Shown in pieces: positions 8,520 to 18,091 of a stretch of 64,000 nucleotides of DNA. The stretch's first letter is position 1, and each line of letters starts with the position of its first letter. The stretch covers positions 248,001 to 312,000 of the forward strand of contig SEIO01000001.1 in assembly GCA_004145795.1 (NCBI GenBank), in the 5' to 3' direction. This DNA is from Lentibacillus lipolyticus. GTDB lineage: Bacteria; Bacillota; Bacilli; Bacillales; Amphibacillaceae. Position numbers and translations under genes: made by a program. The notes under the pieces are model-generated. The model saw only the letters and a list, made by a program, of their open reading frames with translations, was not told the DNA's origin and did not search any database.

Positions 8520-9491
8520 CTATTTTACCTTTTTAATTTCTTCGGTCAGAGCCGGTATCACTTCAAATAGATCACCGACAATACCGTAGTCCGCCACGTT
8601 GAAAATATTGGATTCCGGATCCTTATTAATCGCGACAATTACTTTCGAGTTCGACATCCCGGCCAGATGCTGGATTGCACCGGATATACCGACTGCAATG
8701 TAAAGATCAGGGGTGACAACCTTACCCGTCTGCCCAATCTGGAGTGAATAGTCACAGTATTCGGCATCGCACGCACCGCGGGAGGCCCCGACTGCACCAC
8801 CGAGAACCTCTGCCAGCTCATATAGAGGCTTAAATCCGTCTGCACTTTTGACTCCGCGGCCACCGGCAACAATCACATTTGCTTCCGATAAATCAACACC
8901 ATCCGAAGCTTTGCGGATAACATCCTTAATGATTGTGCGAATGTCCTTCACATCTACATCTTTGGCCGTCACTTCCCCTGTACGTGATGTATCGCGTTCA
9001 AGCGGCTTAATGTTGTTTGGCCGGATTGTCGCAAATGTAAGCCCGCTGGTAATCACTTTTTTCTCAAATGCTTTACCGGAGTAAATCGGTCTGATAAATA
9101 CCGTATTGTCTTCTTCCTGTTCAATCCCGGTTGCATCCGAAATTAGTCCCGTTTCCAATTTGCTTGCCATTTTCGGGGTTACATCCTTGCCAATGGCTGT
9201 ATGCCCCATGACAATGGCGTCTGGTGATTCATCTTCCGTCACAGCCATGATTGCCTGTCCGTACCCCTCTGGTGTATAGGCCTTCAAATTTTCATGCTCG
9301 ACGGTTACGACACGGTCCGCACCGTAATAAATCATTTCCTGCGCTTGTTCATTCATCCCAGTGTCACCGCACAGTACGCCGACGACTTCCCCATCTGCAT
9401 CTATTTTTTTAGCCGCAGCAATTGCCTCAAATGACACATTCCGCAATACACCATCTCTTGCTTCGCCTATGACGAGTAGTTTTTTTCCCAT
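8520..9491 (-). CDS. etfA: Electron transfer flavoprotein alpha subunit
   Basis: With EtfB it accepts electrons from acyl-CoA dehydrogenases and passes them to the quinone pool. The C-terminal FAD domain is complete ([50 protein letters not shown]). 323 residues is normal. The start is ATG at 9491, with AAAGGAG 7 nt upstream; the longer frame begins inside that ribosome site. It is last in lcfA-fadR-fadB-etfB-etfA, the B. subtilis order. Confidence 0.95.
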   Translation of the reverse strand: MGKKLLVIGEARDGVLRNVSFEAIAAAKKIDADGEVVGVLCGDTGMNEQAQEMIYYGADRVVTVEHENLKAYTPEGYGQAIMAVTEDESPDAIVMGHTAIGKDVTPKMASKLETGLISDATGIEQEEDNTVFIRPIYSGKAFEKKVITSGLTFATIRPNNIKPLERDTSRTGEVTAKDVDVKDIRTIIKDVIRKASDGVDLSEANVIVAGGRGVKSADGFKPLYELAEVLGGAVGASRGACDAEYCDYSLQIGQTGKVVTPDLYIAVGISGAIQHLAGMSNSKVIVAINKDPESNIFNVADYGIVGDLFEVIPALTEEIKKVK

Positions 9492-9518
9492 ACTCCTTCT
9501 CCTTTCCAATGTGAAAAT

Positions 9519-10292
9519 TTACAGCACTTTTTTATCGTCTTTCAGCAAAGAAACCAATTCCTTCACCTGTTCATCAACTTCACCTTCAAGAACTCGGCCT
9601 GCTTCTTTTTCAGGTGGAAGGAAAATGTCGACGGTTTCTGTTTTTGCCTCAACGTCTTCTTCTTCAATATCCAGGTCATCTAATTCCAATTCTTCCAGTG
9701 GCTTTTTCTTTGCTTTCATGATACCCGGCAATGATGGATACCTCGGATCGTTTAGACCTTGCTGACAAGTTGCCAATAAAGGAAGTGGTGTTTCTATTTT
9801 TTCTACATCGCCTTCCACGTCTTTATCTACGTTTGCTGTTTCGCCGTCAATCTCCAGCCCCGTAATGGTTGTAATGCAATTGATTCCAAGACTTTCAGCA
9901 AGGCGGGGCCCGACTTGACCACTCGCTTCGTCGATGGCAACGTTCCCGGCTAAGATCAGATCGGCTTCCTTATCATCAAAGTAAGCCTCCAGAATTTTGG
10001 CTGTCGTGAATTGGTCTCCATCCTCCAGGTCATCTTCTGTGTTGATTAACACAGCTTTATCGGCACCCATGGCAAGCGCGGTCCGCAATTGTTTTTCGGC
10101 CTCTTCATCCCCAACCGTGACAACGGTTACTTCTCCGCCATGTGTATCCCGCTGGTTAATTGCTTCCTCAACCGCATACTCGTCATACGGATTAATAATG
10201 TATTCTGCACCCTCGTCCTCAATCTGTCCATTAGATACCACAATTTTTTCTTCAGTATCAAATGTTCGTTTCAACAATACGTATATGTTCAT
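9519..10292 (-). CDS. etfB: Electron transfer flavoprotein beta subunit
   Basis: AMP-binding partner of EtfA in the heterodimer that drains electrons from beta-oxidation. The family pattern is seen at the N-terminus (MNIYVLLKRTFDTEEKI), in TVGDEEAEKQLRTALAMGADKAVLI and in the recognition-loop region DPRYPSLPGIMKAKKKPLE. The C-terminal tail is strongly acidic (about residues 198-215, LEELELDDLDIEEEDVEAKT), in line with a salt-tolerant host. AAAGGAGGA precedes the ATG; 27 nt separate it from etfA. Confidence 0.95.
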   Translation of the reverse strand: MNIYVLLKRTFDTEEKIVVSNGQIEDEGAEYIINPYDEYAVEEAINQRDTHGGEVTVVTVGDEEAEKQLRTALAMGADKAVLINTEDDLEDGDQFTTAKILEAYFDDKEADLILAGNVAIDEASGQVGPRLAESLGINCITTITGLEIDGETANVDKDVEGDVEKIETPLPLLATCQQGLNDPRYPSLPGIMKAKKKPLEELELDDLDIEEEDVEAKTETVDIFLPPEKEAGRVLEGEVDEQVKELVSLLKDDKKVL

Positions 10293-10359
10293 TGGTCATC
10301 CTCCTTTAAAGAATCTTTACATCAGCCGAACTATTAAACTGCTCGGCATAATTATCAAT

Positions 10360-11133
10360 CTATTTATCTTTGAAAGCAGGTTTGCGCTTTTCAATAAAAG
10401 CCTGCACACCTTCTTTCGCATCTTCTGAACTAAAAATGTCTGCAAATGCTTTCGCCTCTTCCCGGATACCTTGCTGAAATTGCCCGGTATTGGCAAATGG
10501 TACTAATTCCATGACTGCGTTAATGGAGAGTTTGCTTTTGTCCACAATATTTTCGGCAAGTGTGTACGCTGTATCGAAAACTTCCTTCTCATCAACAGCC
10601 TGGTTAAGCAATCCATTCGCCTTGGCCTCCGTCCCTGTCATCGGCTGCCCGGTTAAAATCATTTCGTATGCTTTCGCCGCCCCAACAAAGCGTGGCAGGC
10701 GCTGCGTTCCGGCAAATCCAGGAATAATGCCGAGTGTTGTCTCGGGCAAACCAAGTTTGGCGTTCACAGTACCTATACGGATATGACATGCCATGGCCAG
10801 TTCCAGACCACCCCCCAGAGCAGCACCATGAATAGCGGCAATCACTGGGATCTTAAAATGTTCAATGCGGTCAAAGAGCTGCTGTCCTTTCTCTGACAAG
10901 GACTCATATTCGGAGGCGCTTTGGAGCGAAGTGAATTCTTTAATGTCCGCTCCTGCAGAAAAGAATTTACCATCCCCTTTGATAACCACCGCTTTAATGC
11001 TGGCATCGCTTTCAATTTTGTCCAGCGTATCACTAAGGCTGTCCAATAGTTGAACAGACAGTGCGTTAGCGGGTGGACTCTGAATGGTCAGCACCGCAAT
11101 CTGATTGTTAATTTCGTAGCTGATAATAGCCAA
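10360..11133 (-). CDS. fadB: Enoyl-CoA hydratase (beta-oxidation)
   Basis: Crotonase-fold enzyme that hydrates trans-2-enoyl-CoA. The oxyanion-hole segments are AGADIKEF (60-67) and ALGGGLELAMACH (105-117). Both glutamates expected of true hydratases are present: Glu111 in GGGLELA and Glu131 in LGLPETTLG. 257 residues is normal. It corresponds to B. subtilis YsiB/FadB and lies between fadR and etfB. Confidence 0.92.
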   Translation of the reverse strand: MAIISYEINNQIAVLTIQSPPANALSVQLLDSLSDTLDKIESDASIKAVVIKGDGKFFSAGADIKEFTSLQSASEYESLSEKGQQLFDRIEHFKIPVIAAIHGAALGGGLELAMACHIRIGTVNAKLGLPETTLGIIPGFAGTQRLPRFVGAAKAYEMILTGQPMTGTEAKANGLLNQAVDEKEVFDTAYTLAENIVDKSKLSINAVMELVPFANTGQFQQGIREEAKAFADIFSSEDAKEGVQAFIEKRKPAFKDK

Positions 11134-11147
11134 GTCATTCCTCCTCT

Positions 11148-11735
11148 CTAATGTTTAACGGAAAGACCTTCCGTGATGATTGCATGTACAACTGGCGCCT
11201 CTTCGACGAGATCGTATTTCTGCTCTTTCATAACCCAGTTTGTCACGATTTCATCCAGGGTGCCAAATATCATCTGTCTGACCAATGGAACATTCAATTC
11301 ATCACGAAAGATTCCCTCTTCCGTTCCTTCTGCAATTATATCATCAATTACTACCAAATAGGGCTTTAAAATCTGATTAATTTTCTGACGGAGTTCTGTA
11401 TTTGACTGCCGCAGTTCCAGCTGGGTAACGATGGCCAAATGGTGATCCGCCGTAAGTTGGCGGAAGTGCATCTCAATCAGTGTCAACAGTTTATCGTTGG
11501 CATTATTTTTGTTATCGATGCTACTAACAATTTGTTCGATGAATTGTCCCATCTTCTCTTCAAACACAGAAATAAGAATATCCTCTTTATTTTTGAAATA
11601 AAGATAAATTGTCCCATCAGCAACGCCGGCCTTTTTGGCAATTTTAGAAACCTGTGATGCGTGGTAGCCATTATTAGCAAACACCTCTACAGCAGCTTCG
11701 ATAATCTGTTTATACTTTGGCCTCTGTTTCTTCAT
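11148..11735 (-). CDS. fadR: Fatty-acid degradation regulator FadR (TetR family)
   Basis: TetR-type repressor of beta-oxidation genes, released by long-chain acyl-CoA in B. subtilis (YsiA). The N-terminal helix-turn-helix is clear (IIEAAVEVFANNGYHASQVSK...GVADGTIYLYFKNKEDIL, about residues 9-52); the rest is a helical ligand domain. The start is ATG at 11735, 6 nt after AAGGAG; the longer frame to 11780 would cover its own operator. 195 residues matches the family. A perfect FadR box sits at the transcription start just upstream, so it should autoregulate. Confidence 0.9.
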   Translation of the reverse strand: MKKQRPKYKQIIEAAVEVFANNGYHASQVSKIAKKAGVADGTIYLYFKNKEDILISVFEEKMGQFIEQIVSSIDNKNNANDKLLTLIEMHFRQLTADHHLAIVTQLELRQSNTELRQKINQILKPYLVVIDDIIAEGTEEGIFRDELNVPLVRQMIFGTLDEIVTNWVMKEQKYDLVEEAPVVHAIITEGLSVKH

Positions 11736-11764
11736 GTCTAACTCCTTAGGTTCATCATATGATA

Positions 11765-11784
11765 GTGAATGAACAATCATTCAC
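11765..11784 (-). promoter_or_regulatory. FadR operator in front of fadR
   Basis: The 18-mer TGAATGAACAATCATTCA (11766-11783) is an inverted repeat with 7-bp arms, extended to 8 bp by flanking G/C. It fits the B. subtilis FadR consensus TGAATGANTANTCATTCA except at the centre. It starts at about +1 of the promoter at 11790-11818. Confidence 0.8.
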
Positions 11785-11789
11785 ATATT

Positions 11790-11818
11790 ATTTTACAAAT
11801 AATACAGAACATTGTCAA
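11790..11818 (-). promoter_or_regulatory. Promoter of fadR-fadB-etfB-etfA
   Basis: Minus strand TTGACA (11813-11818), a 17-nt spacer and TAAAAT (11790-11795): a strong sigma-A promoter internal to the lcfA-fadR-fadB-etfBA cluster. The FadR operator covers its start site. Confidence 0.75.
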
Positions 11819-11868
11819 CAGACAGTCTGTCCTATGAAACAAGAAAAAAAGGGGGGACTTTATAAACT

Positions 11869-13566
11869 TTATACTTCTGCGCCCTTCGCCTCCATTTTTT
11901 CTTTGTCTTCTTCTACTAATTTTCGCCGCAATATCTTTCCTACGGCAGTTTTCGGCAGTTCATTCCGAAATTCGTAAATTCTTGGCACCTTAAATGCAGC
12001 AAGCCGACTCCTGCAAAATTCATCAAAATCCTTTTCTGTCACGTCTTTATAATCTGATTTTAAAACGACATATGCTTTCACTGTTTCCCCGCGATAAGGA
12101 TCAGGTACACCGGCGACGACAGCCTCTTGTACCGCTTCATGCTCATACAGCACTTCTTCTACTTCCCTAGGATAAATATTATATCCACCGGCAATAATCA
12201 TATCTTTTTTACGGTCACTGATATAGAAGAAACCATGTTCATCCATATAGCCCATGTCCCCGGTAAAGAACCAGCCGTCCTTCAAGACGCGTTCCGTTTC
12301 TTCCTGATTGTTCCAGTAACCCTGCATGACTTGCGGTCCCTTGACGGCAAGTTCACCGACTTCACCGACTTCTGCCTCATCTCCGGATTCCATGTCAACG
12401 ATTTTTGCATCGGTGTCTGGCCACGGAACACCAATACTGCCTGTCACACGCTTCTCCCATACAAAATTGGCATGCGTCACTGGTGATGTCTCCGTTAAAC
12501 CATACCCTTCAACAAGCCTTCCATTTGTCACGTTTTCGAACTGGTTCTGCACCTCGCCGGGCAATGGTGCGGAACCACTGATACAGGCTTCAATAGAGGA
12601 TAAATCATATTTCTTCAGGTCAGGGTGGTTCAGCAAGCCAACATAGATGGTCGGTGCACCTGGAAACATGGTCGGCTTTTGTTTATGAATTGTTTTCAAT
12701 ACATTCCCAGCATCAAATTTGGGCATCAAGATCATTTTGAAGCCATACATAATCGACATATTCATCACAGCTGTCATCCCATAAACATGGAAAAATGGAA
12801 GCACACCCATTATGGTCTCTTCACCTGGGGTCGCCCGATAAAGCCATTTTCGCGACATTTGGCAGTTTGCCGCAAGATTGGAATGAGTAAGCATAACGCC
12901 TTTGGGATGCCCGGTCGTACCTCCAGTATACTGTAATAATGCCAAATCCTCCTTCGCAACAGTCACTGGAACAAAGCTTTCATCCCCATTGTTCATCACG
13001 GTTTCCCAGTTATGCGTGTCTTCCGATGGTTCAATTTCGACAATTCTTTTGTATTCCTTCCGTTGAATAAATGGGTAGATAAGGTTTTTGGGAAATGGTA
13101 AATAGTCCTTAATGCGGGTTACAATAATATGTTTGAGATCAGTATCGTTGCGGACATTGGACACCCTTGGGAAAAGCACATCCAGACAAATAATGAACGA
13201 TGCTCCGGAATCATTCAGCTGGTATTCCAGTTCCCGTTCCTTATACAGCGGATTTGTCTGCACAACAATTGCACCCGCCATTAACGCACCATAATAACTG
13301 ATGACAGCCTGTGGACAATTGGGAAGCATGATTGCTACACGATCACCTTTTTGAAGACCCAGGGATTTTAAATAGCTGGCTGTTTTTCTCGCCTGCAAAA
13401 AAACTTCTGTATACGTCAGTTCTTTCCCCATGAAATGAAGTGCTTTCTTTTTCGGAAATTTTTTTGCAGTCAATTCGAGAAATCCGTGCAAAGGTTTCTC
13501 ATCATACGCAATGGACAAAGGAATTGCATCCGGATAATGGGTATGCCACCGTCTGGTTTCGGTCAT
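11869..13566 (-). CDS. lcfA: Long-chain fatty acid-CoA ligase
   Basis: Activates fatty acids to acyl-CoA with ATP, the first step of beta-oxidation. It is an ANL-superfamily enzyme of 565 residues with the AMP-binding motif YTGGTTGHPKGVMLTHSN, the GYGLTETSPVTH segment, the hinge region FFTGDMGYMDEHGFFYISDRKKDMI and the C-terminal AGGYNIYPREVEE. The catalytic lysine motif lies near the end (ELPKTAVGKILRRKL). Of two adjacent ATGs (13569, 13566) the second has better spacing (6 nt) from AGGAGG. It is the first gene of the fad/etf cluster. Confidence 0.93.
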   Translation of the reverse strand: MTETRRWHTHYPDAIPLSIAYDEKPLHGFLELTAKKFPKKKALHFMGKELTYTEVFLQARKTASYLKSLGLQKGDRVAIMLPNCPQAVISYYGALMAGAIVVQTNPLYKERELEYQLNDSGASFIICLDVLFPRVSNVRNDTDLKHIIVTRIKDYLPFPKNLIYPFIQRKEYKRIVEIEPSEDTHNWETVMNNGDESFVPVTVAKEDLALLQYTGGTTGHPKGVMLTHSNLAANCQMSRKWLYRATPGEETIMGVLPFFHVYGMTAVMNMSIMYGFKMILMPKFDAGNVLKTIHKQKPTMFPGAPTIYVGLLNHPDLKKYDLSSIEACISGSAPLPGEVQNQFENVTNGRLVEGYGLTETSPVTHANFVWEKRVTGSIGVPWPDTDAKIVDMESGDEAEVGEVGELAVKGPQVMQGYWNNQEETERVLKDGWFFTGDMGYMDEHGFFYISDRKKDMIIAGGYNIYPREVEEVLYEHEAVQEAVVAGVPDPYRGETVKAYVVLKSDYKDVTEKDFDEFCRSRLAAFKVPRIYEFRNELPKTAVGKILRRKLVEEDKEKMEAKGAEV

Positions 13567-13580
13567 CATATACCTCCTTT

Positions 13581-13620
13581 TATAATAGCATACTCCTATT
13601 ATACCGATTAATTTGCATTT
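13581..13620 (-). promoter_or_regulatory. lcfA promoter with an inverted repeat over the -10/start region
   Basis: Minus strand: TATAAT (13598-13603) with a weak TTCAAA-like -35 about 17 nt upstream. The -10 is part of a perfect repeat TATAATAG / CTATTATA (13596-13603 and 13581-13588, 7-nt spacer) that spans the start site. Confidence 0.5.
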
Positions 13621-13644
13621 TTTGAAATTTTTACCGAAAGAATT

Positions 13645-13659
13645 TTGAAAGCGCATTCA
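13645..13659 (-). promoter_or_regulatory. cre site (CcpA) upstream of lcfA
   Basis: TTGAAAGCGCATTCA fits the consensus WTGNAANCGNWNNCW at every position. It lies about 60 nt upstream of the predicted lcfA start site. B. subtilis lcfA is a CcpA target. Confidence 0.65.
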
Positions 13660-13670
13660 ACACATGAGGT

Positions 13671-13710
13671 AAAAAAGCACGGGTCGGCTGATTACAGCTC
13701 CCGGGCTTTT
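13671..13710 (-). terminator. Terminator after the mutS2 gene group
   Basis: AAAGCacGGG...GCTG pairs with CAGC...CGGGCTTT around a 4-nt loop, followed by T on the minus strand. It ends transcription coming from polX-mutS2 and the small ORF. Confidence 0.65.
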
Positions 13711-13732
13711 AGAAATAACCTTTCACAAACAA

Positions 13733-13813
13733 TCACAGCACATATATAACACCGATTATCAAAAATAAAACAGCAACCACAATCATGTATTTCGCTAATT
13801 TATCCAAAAACAT
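13733..13813 (-). CDS. Small single-span membrane peptide (26 residues), unrecognised
   Basis: The reading frame MFLDKLAKYMIVVAVLFLII then GVIYVL begins at ATG 13813, 8 nt after GGGGGA, and stops at TGA 13733-13735. A short basic, amphipathic start (KLAKY) is followed by one hydrophobic helix of about 17 residues. It lies 27 nt downstream of mutS2 on the same strand and before the terminator, so it would be co-transcribed. I do not recognise a family; the good ribosome site and typical membrane-peptide make-up are the evidence. Confidence 0.55.
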   Translation of the reverse strand: MFLDKLAKYMIVVAVLFLIIGVIYVL

Positions 13814-13840
13814 GTTATTTTCCCCCAATACTCGCTCCAG

Positions 13841-16186
13841 CTAGGTCAGTTCCAAAACTGTCACACCGCTCCCGCCTTCTCCTTCTTTTCCCGGTCTTAC
13901 CGAAGCGACACGCGGATGTTTGCTGGCAGCTTTATTCACACCCTTCCGAAGTGCACCAGTTCCTTTGCCATGAATGATGGAAACCGATGAATAACCAGCC
14001 AAGAGAGCATCGTCAATGTATTTTTCCAATTTTTCCAACGCATCCTCATAGCGTTCTCCGCGCAAATCAAGTTCTGTTTTTACATGATAGCTTGAACCTT
14101 TAACAGTTGTGAGTGGCTTTTTGGTAACAGATGTCTGCTGTGGTTTTAGAAAATTCAAATCGTTACTTTTCACTTTAACCTTCATGATACCAACTTGAAC
14201 AAGATACGTATTTGCATTAATTTTTTCGAGAATGGTCCCTTGCTGATTTGCCGAAAGAAGTTTTACTTCATCACCTGGATGGAGCTCATGGTTCGAACCG
14301 GATTGCTGTTTGCCGCTTTCGGATTTTTTAGATGACAGGTTCGGCTGAGCCTCTTCCAACATCTTCCTTGCTTCAATCCACTCATGTTCTTTCAGTTCGG
14401 CGTCGGTTTTCATATTCCGAATTTCATCAACAATTGCCTCCGCCTCTTCCCGGGCTTTCTGCAGTGCTTTTTCGGCTTTTTCTTCTGTTTTTTTATAAAG
14501 GGTTTCCCGTTTATCCTCGAACTGTTTCCACGCTTTTTTCAATTCATCATGCAGTTTTTCGCTTTCTGTCAGCACATCATGTGCTTTTTCGTATGATGCC
14601 TCTGCCTGACGTTGTGACTGTTCGAGAGAGGCAATCATATTATCGACACTCTTGGAATCCGTGCCAATCTGATTTTGCGCCTGATTAATAATGGACCGGT
14701 CAAGTCCAAGCCGCTCGGAAATTTCAAACGCATTGCTTCGTCCCGGTACGCCAATTAACAGGCGATAGGTCGGCTTCAGGGACTCCACGTCGAATTCAAC
14801 CGAGGCATTAACTGCATTATCGCGATTAAAACCATACGCTTTCAGTTCCGGGTAGTGGGTTGTCGCAACAACACGGGCACCCCGCGATATAACCTCGTCG
14901 AGGATGGACATAGCAAGGGCTGCACCCTCTTGCGGGTCTGTACCAGCTCCAAGTTCATCAAACAGCACCAATGCGTTGGAACCGACATGATTCAGAATCG
15001 ATACAATATTAGTCATATGGGAGGAAAATGTACTCAAATTCTGTTCAATCGACTGTTCGTCACCTATATCCGCAAAAACCTCTTCGAACACAGCCATCTC
15101 GCACCCATCGTCTGCAGGAACCTGCAAGCCTGATTGTGCCATAAGTGTACACAACCCAATTGTTTTCAGTGTCACTGTTTTCCCGCCAGTATTAGGGCCG
15201 GTGATAACAATTGACGTATAGTCCTGCCCAAGTTCAACATCATTCGGCACTACTTCATCAGCTGGGATAAGGGGATGGCGCACCCGATTCATCTTGATCC
15301 TCCCGCTGTCATTCATGACCGGCATGGCAGCATGCATATCCTGACTCCATTTCCCGCGCGCCGCAATGAAATCAATTTGGGCAAGTATGCGCACATTTTC
15401 CATGAGAGCTGCTTCATTGTCACCAATGTAGCCGCTCAGCTCCCGAAGGATTCGATCCATCTCCTGTTTTTCCTTTGCCCTGGCTTCCTGCAGCTCGTTA
15501 TTAAGATCAACCACCGCTTGTGGTTCCATGAATAACGTAGCACCGGATGTCGACTGGTCATGCACAATCCCACCGACCGCACCACGGTATTCCTGTTTTA
15601 CCGGAAGGACATATCGTTCATTACGAATTGTAATGATGGCATCAGACAGCATCTTGCTTTTTGATTTTGTATAATTGTCGAGTTTATCCCGTACTTTACT
15701 TTCGTTGGTGCGGATAGATGAACGGATTCCCCGCAGCTTGACGGAGGCACTGTCCATGATACGGCCATTGTCGTCTATACAACTGTTAATACTGGTTTCC
15801 AGATTCCGCATCGTCACAAGCTGTCTGCTAAACTCCCGTAAAAGTGGCAATGGTTCTTCCAACTCATCAAAAAATGACGTTACCCGTCGAACGGCATAAA
15901 GTGTATTGGAAACGTCGAGGCACTCTTCTGCCGTCAGTGTACCACCAATGACACTACGCTTAACACTGCCTCGTATATCCGCTATTCCGCCCAATGGAAC
16001 ATCCATATTCAGCCGAAAAATCTGACGTGCCTCATCTGTCTCGGCCTGCATTTCGTTGACCTTTTCAATGTCACTCGTGGGCTTCAATCCGGATGCTAGT
16101 TCTTTTCCTGCAAGTGTTGCCGCCCGGCTTTTCAATTGATTAATTATTTTATCAAACTCGAGTGTTTCAAATATCTGTTCGTTCAT
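13841..16186 (-). CDS. mutS2: Endonuclease MutS2
   Basis: MutS-family ATPase that in B. subtilis and relatives acts on recombination intermediates or collided ribosomes rather than mismatch repair. It lacks the MutS mismatch-recognition domain. Core and clamp helices come first, then the ATPase with Walker [13 protein letters not shown] (about residue 335), Walker [18 protein letters not shown] and the THYPELKAY segment, a coiled coil (about 515-620), and a C-terminal Smr nuclease domain ([20 protein letters not shown] ... [13 protein letters not shown]). 781 residues is normal. It follows polX. Confidence 0.96.
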   Translation of the reverse strand: MNEQIFETLEFDKIINQLKSRAATLAGKELASGLKPTSDIEKVNEMQAETDEARQIFRLNMDVPLGGIADIRGSVKRSVIGGTLTAEECLDVSNTLYAVRRVTSFFDELEEPLPLLREFSRQLVTMRNLETSINSCIDDNGRIMDSASVKLRGIRSSIRTNESKVRDKLDNYTKSKSKMLSDAIITIRNERYVLPVKQEYRGAVGGIVHDQSTSGATLFMEPQAVVDLNNELQEARAKEKQEMDRILRELSGYIGDNEAALMENVRILAQIDFIAARGKWSQDMHAAMPVMNDSGRIKMNRVRHPLIPADEVVPNDVELGQDYTSIVITGPNTGGKTVTLKTIGLCTLMAQSGLQVPADDGCEMAVFEEVFADIGDEQSIEQNLSTFSSHMTNIVSILNHVGSNALVLFDELGAGTDPQEGAALAMSILDEVISRGARVVATTHYPELKAYGFNRDNAVNASVEFDVESLKPTYRLLIGVPGRSNAFEISERLGLDRSIINQAQNQIGTDSKSVDNMIASLEQSQRQAEASYEKAHDVLTESEKLHDELKKAWKQFEDKRETLYKKTEEKAEKALQKAREEAEAIVDEIRNMKTDAELKEHEWIEARKMLEEAQPNLSSKKSESGKQQSGSNHELHPGDEVKLLSANQQGTILEKINANTYLVQVGIMKVKVKSNDLNFLKPQQTSVTKKPLTTVKGSSYHVKTELDLRGERYEDALEKLEKYIDDALLAGYSSVSIIHGKGTGALRKGVNKAASKHPRVASVRPGKEGEGGSGVTVLELT

Positions 16187-16249
16187 CAGGATGATCCCCT
16201 TTTACAAGTAGTTCAGCCTGCTGGGTATGATTAGGCCCCTGCTGTTGTA

Positions 16250-17971
16250 TTACTTCCTTTTAGAATTCATCATTGCCTTCAATTTTTCCGTTGGCCAAGT
16301 ATTCAGGACGGTTTCTTTGTGCAGCCAGCCTTTCTGAGCTGTACTGACTCCATACGTCATATGTTCAAGCATATCATAATCATGGGCATCGGTATTAATC
16401 GCAATCTTCACGCCAGCTTCCTGTGCCCGGAACGCCCACTGGCTGGCAAGATCCAGCCGATTGGGATTGGCATTTATTTCCAGCGCTGTACCCGTCTCTG
16501 CTGCTCGTTCAATCAGCCGCTCGATGTCAACATGGTAACCCTCACGACGTCCAATCAGCCTCCCCGTTGGATGAGCGATCAGGGATACGTAAGGATTTTC
16601 CAGTGCAGCAATCAGTCTTGCCATTATTTTTTCCTGTGACTGTGTAAAACTCGAGTGAATAGCTCCAATAACGAAGTCCATCTCCTGCAGAAAAGAATCA
16701 TCAAAATCCAGTGTTCCATCCGGCCGAATGTCCATTTCTACGCCGGCGAAAATATGAATATCGTCATACTTTTCATTCAAACGGTCAATTTCTTCCCGCT
16801 GCCTTCTGAGTCTTGTTTCATTCAGACCGTTCGCAACCCTGAGAAACTTCGAGTGATCGGTTATGGCAATATGATCGTAGTGTTTGCTCCGGGCACGGTT
16901 TACCATTTCCTCAATGGATTGTGCACCGTCACTCCACGTTGTATGCATATGCAAGTCACCACGGATATCACTAGGCTTGACCAGCGAAACAGATTCGCGA
17001 AATGCTTCCACTTCACCGGTATTTTCCCGTACTTCAGGCGGAATGTAATGCAGTCCAAAATGATGGAACAATTGTTGTTCGTTTGCAAATGTTGTGATTT
17101 CACCGGTTTCTTCGGATTCGACACCATACTCGTTAATTTTTTCGCCTCTGGCTTTTGCTAACTGTCTCATGGATACATTGTGATCTTTAGAACCGGTGAA
17201 ATGATGAAGGGTTGCCGCAAATTCCTCCGGAGCAACGATACGGAAATCAACATTCACATCATAAACATCCGCCAAGACAAGCGAAATTTTAGTTTCCCCT
17301 TGTGCAATCACTTCTTTCGTCTGCTCCAATTGAAGGAGCTGATCACGAACAGCTGCAGGGTGTTTAGAAGCAATAATAAAGTCGATATCCTTCACCGTTT
17401 CGCGCATCCGTCTTAAACTGCCTGCTCGGGAGTATTCATTAATCTCCTCTATGGAATCGAGATATCGTTCCACTCTTTCAGCAAGCGGGAGCATATATGC
17501 AATCGGAAGCCGCTCCGGGCGAGTATTAGCTTCATCCAGTGCAGTTATTATTTTTTCAGCAGATTTTTTGCCGAACCCTTCCAATGACTCCACTTGCCCG
17601 TTTTCACAGGCTTGTTTCAGGGATTCTGCATCGGTAACCCCCAGCTCCTGATAGATTTTGGATAATTTCTTTCCGCCAAGCCCGGGTAAGTTCAGAAGCG
17701 GGATCAACCCTTCCGGCACTTCCTTCTCCAATTCGGTCAATGTTTCAGAAGTTCCATTTTGGACGTAAGAATCGATAACAGCACCGGTTCCTTTGCCGAT
17801 TCCTTTTATTTTCGTAAAGTCATCGATATCGGCAATGGACCGATCATCACGTTCAAGTGCCTGTGCAGCTTTCCTGTAAGCTGAAATTTTAAACGGATTT
17901 TCTCCTTTCAACTCCAAGTAAACCGCTATTTTTTCCAATAATTTAATGACATCCTTTTTATTGACCGTCAT
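16250..17971 (-). CDS. polX: DNA polymerase X family protein (PolX, with PHP domain)
   Basis: Gap-filling polymerase with 3'-5' exonuclease activity in base-excision repair. Order: helix-hairpin-helix segments (KIKGIGKGTGAVID, NLPGLGGKKLSKIY, about residues 50-110), a Pol X palm (SLRRMRETVKDIDFIIAS, VNVDFRIV) and a C-terminal PHP phosphoesterase (DLHMHTTWSDG, GVEMDI, GAIHSS, HPTGRLIGRR, NTDAHD). 573 residues is the usual bacterial length. ATG at 17971 fits GGTGAAGG better than the GTG three codons earlier. Confidence 0.94.
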   Translation of the reverse strand: MTVNKKDVIKLLEKIAVYLELKGENPFKISAYRKAAQALERDDRSIADIDDFTKIKGIGKGTGAVIDSYVQNGTSETLTELEKEVPEGLIPLLNLPGLGGKKLSKIYQELGVTDAESLKQACENGQVESLEGFGKKSAEKIITALDEANTRPERLPIAYMLPLAERVERYLDSIEEINEYSRAGSLRRMRETVKDIDFIIASKHPAAVRDQLLQLEQTKEVIAQGETKISLVLADVYDVNVDFRIVAPEEFAATLHHFTGSKDHNVSMRQLAKARGEKINEYGVESEETGEITTFANEQQLFHHFGLHYIPPEVRENTGEVEAFRESVSLVKPSDIRGDLHMHTTWSDGAQSIEEMVNRARSKHYDHIAITDHSKFLRVANGLNETRLRRQREEIDRLNEKYDDIHIFAGVEMDIRPDGTLDFDDSFLQEMDFVIGAIHSSFTQSQEKIMARLIAALENPYVSLIAHPTGRLIGRREGYHVDIERLIERAAETGTALEINANPNRLDLASQWAFRAQEAGVKIAINTDAHDYDMLEHMTYGVSTAQKGWLHKETVLNTWPTEKLKAMMNSKRK

Positions 17972-18091
17972 TTCCTTCACCTTTTCTTTTTAATCAAGTT
18001 GGCCATCCATCATGAAAAAAAGACTGATCTACTGCCGGGCGGAGACCCGTGTCCATTCCGGCATGTTAAACCAGCCTCGCTCCCTTTCCGG

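Noticed and set aside
18040-18075. Short ORF MPEWTRVSARQ between polX and cvpA
   Set aside because: Only 11 codons inside an untranslated stretch; no supporting context.
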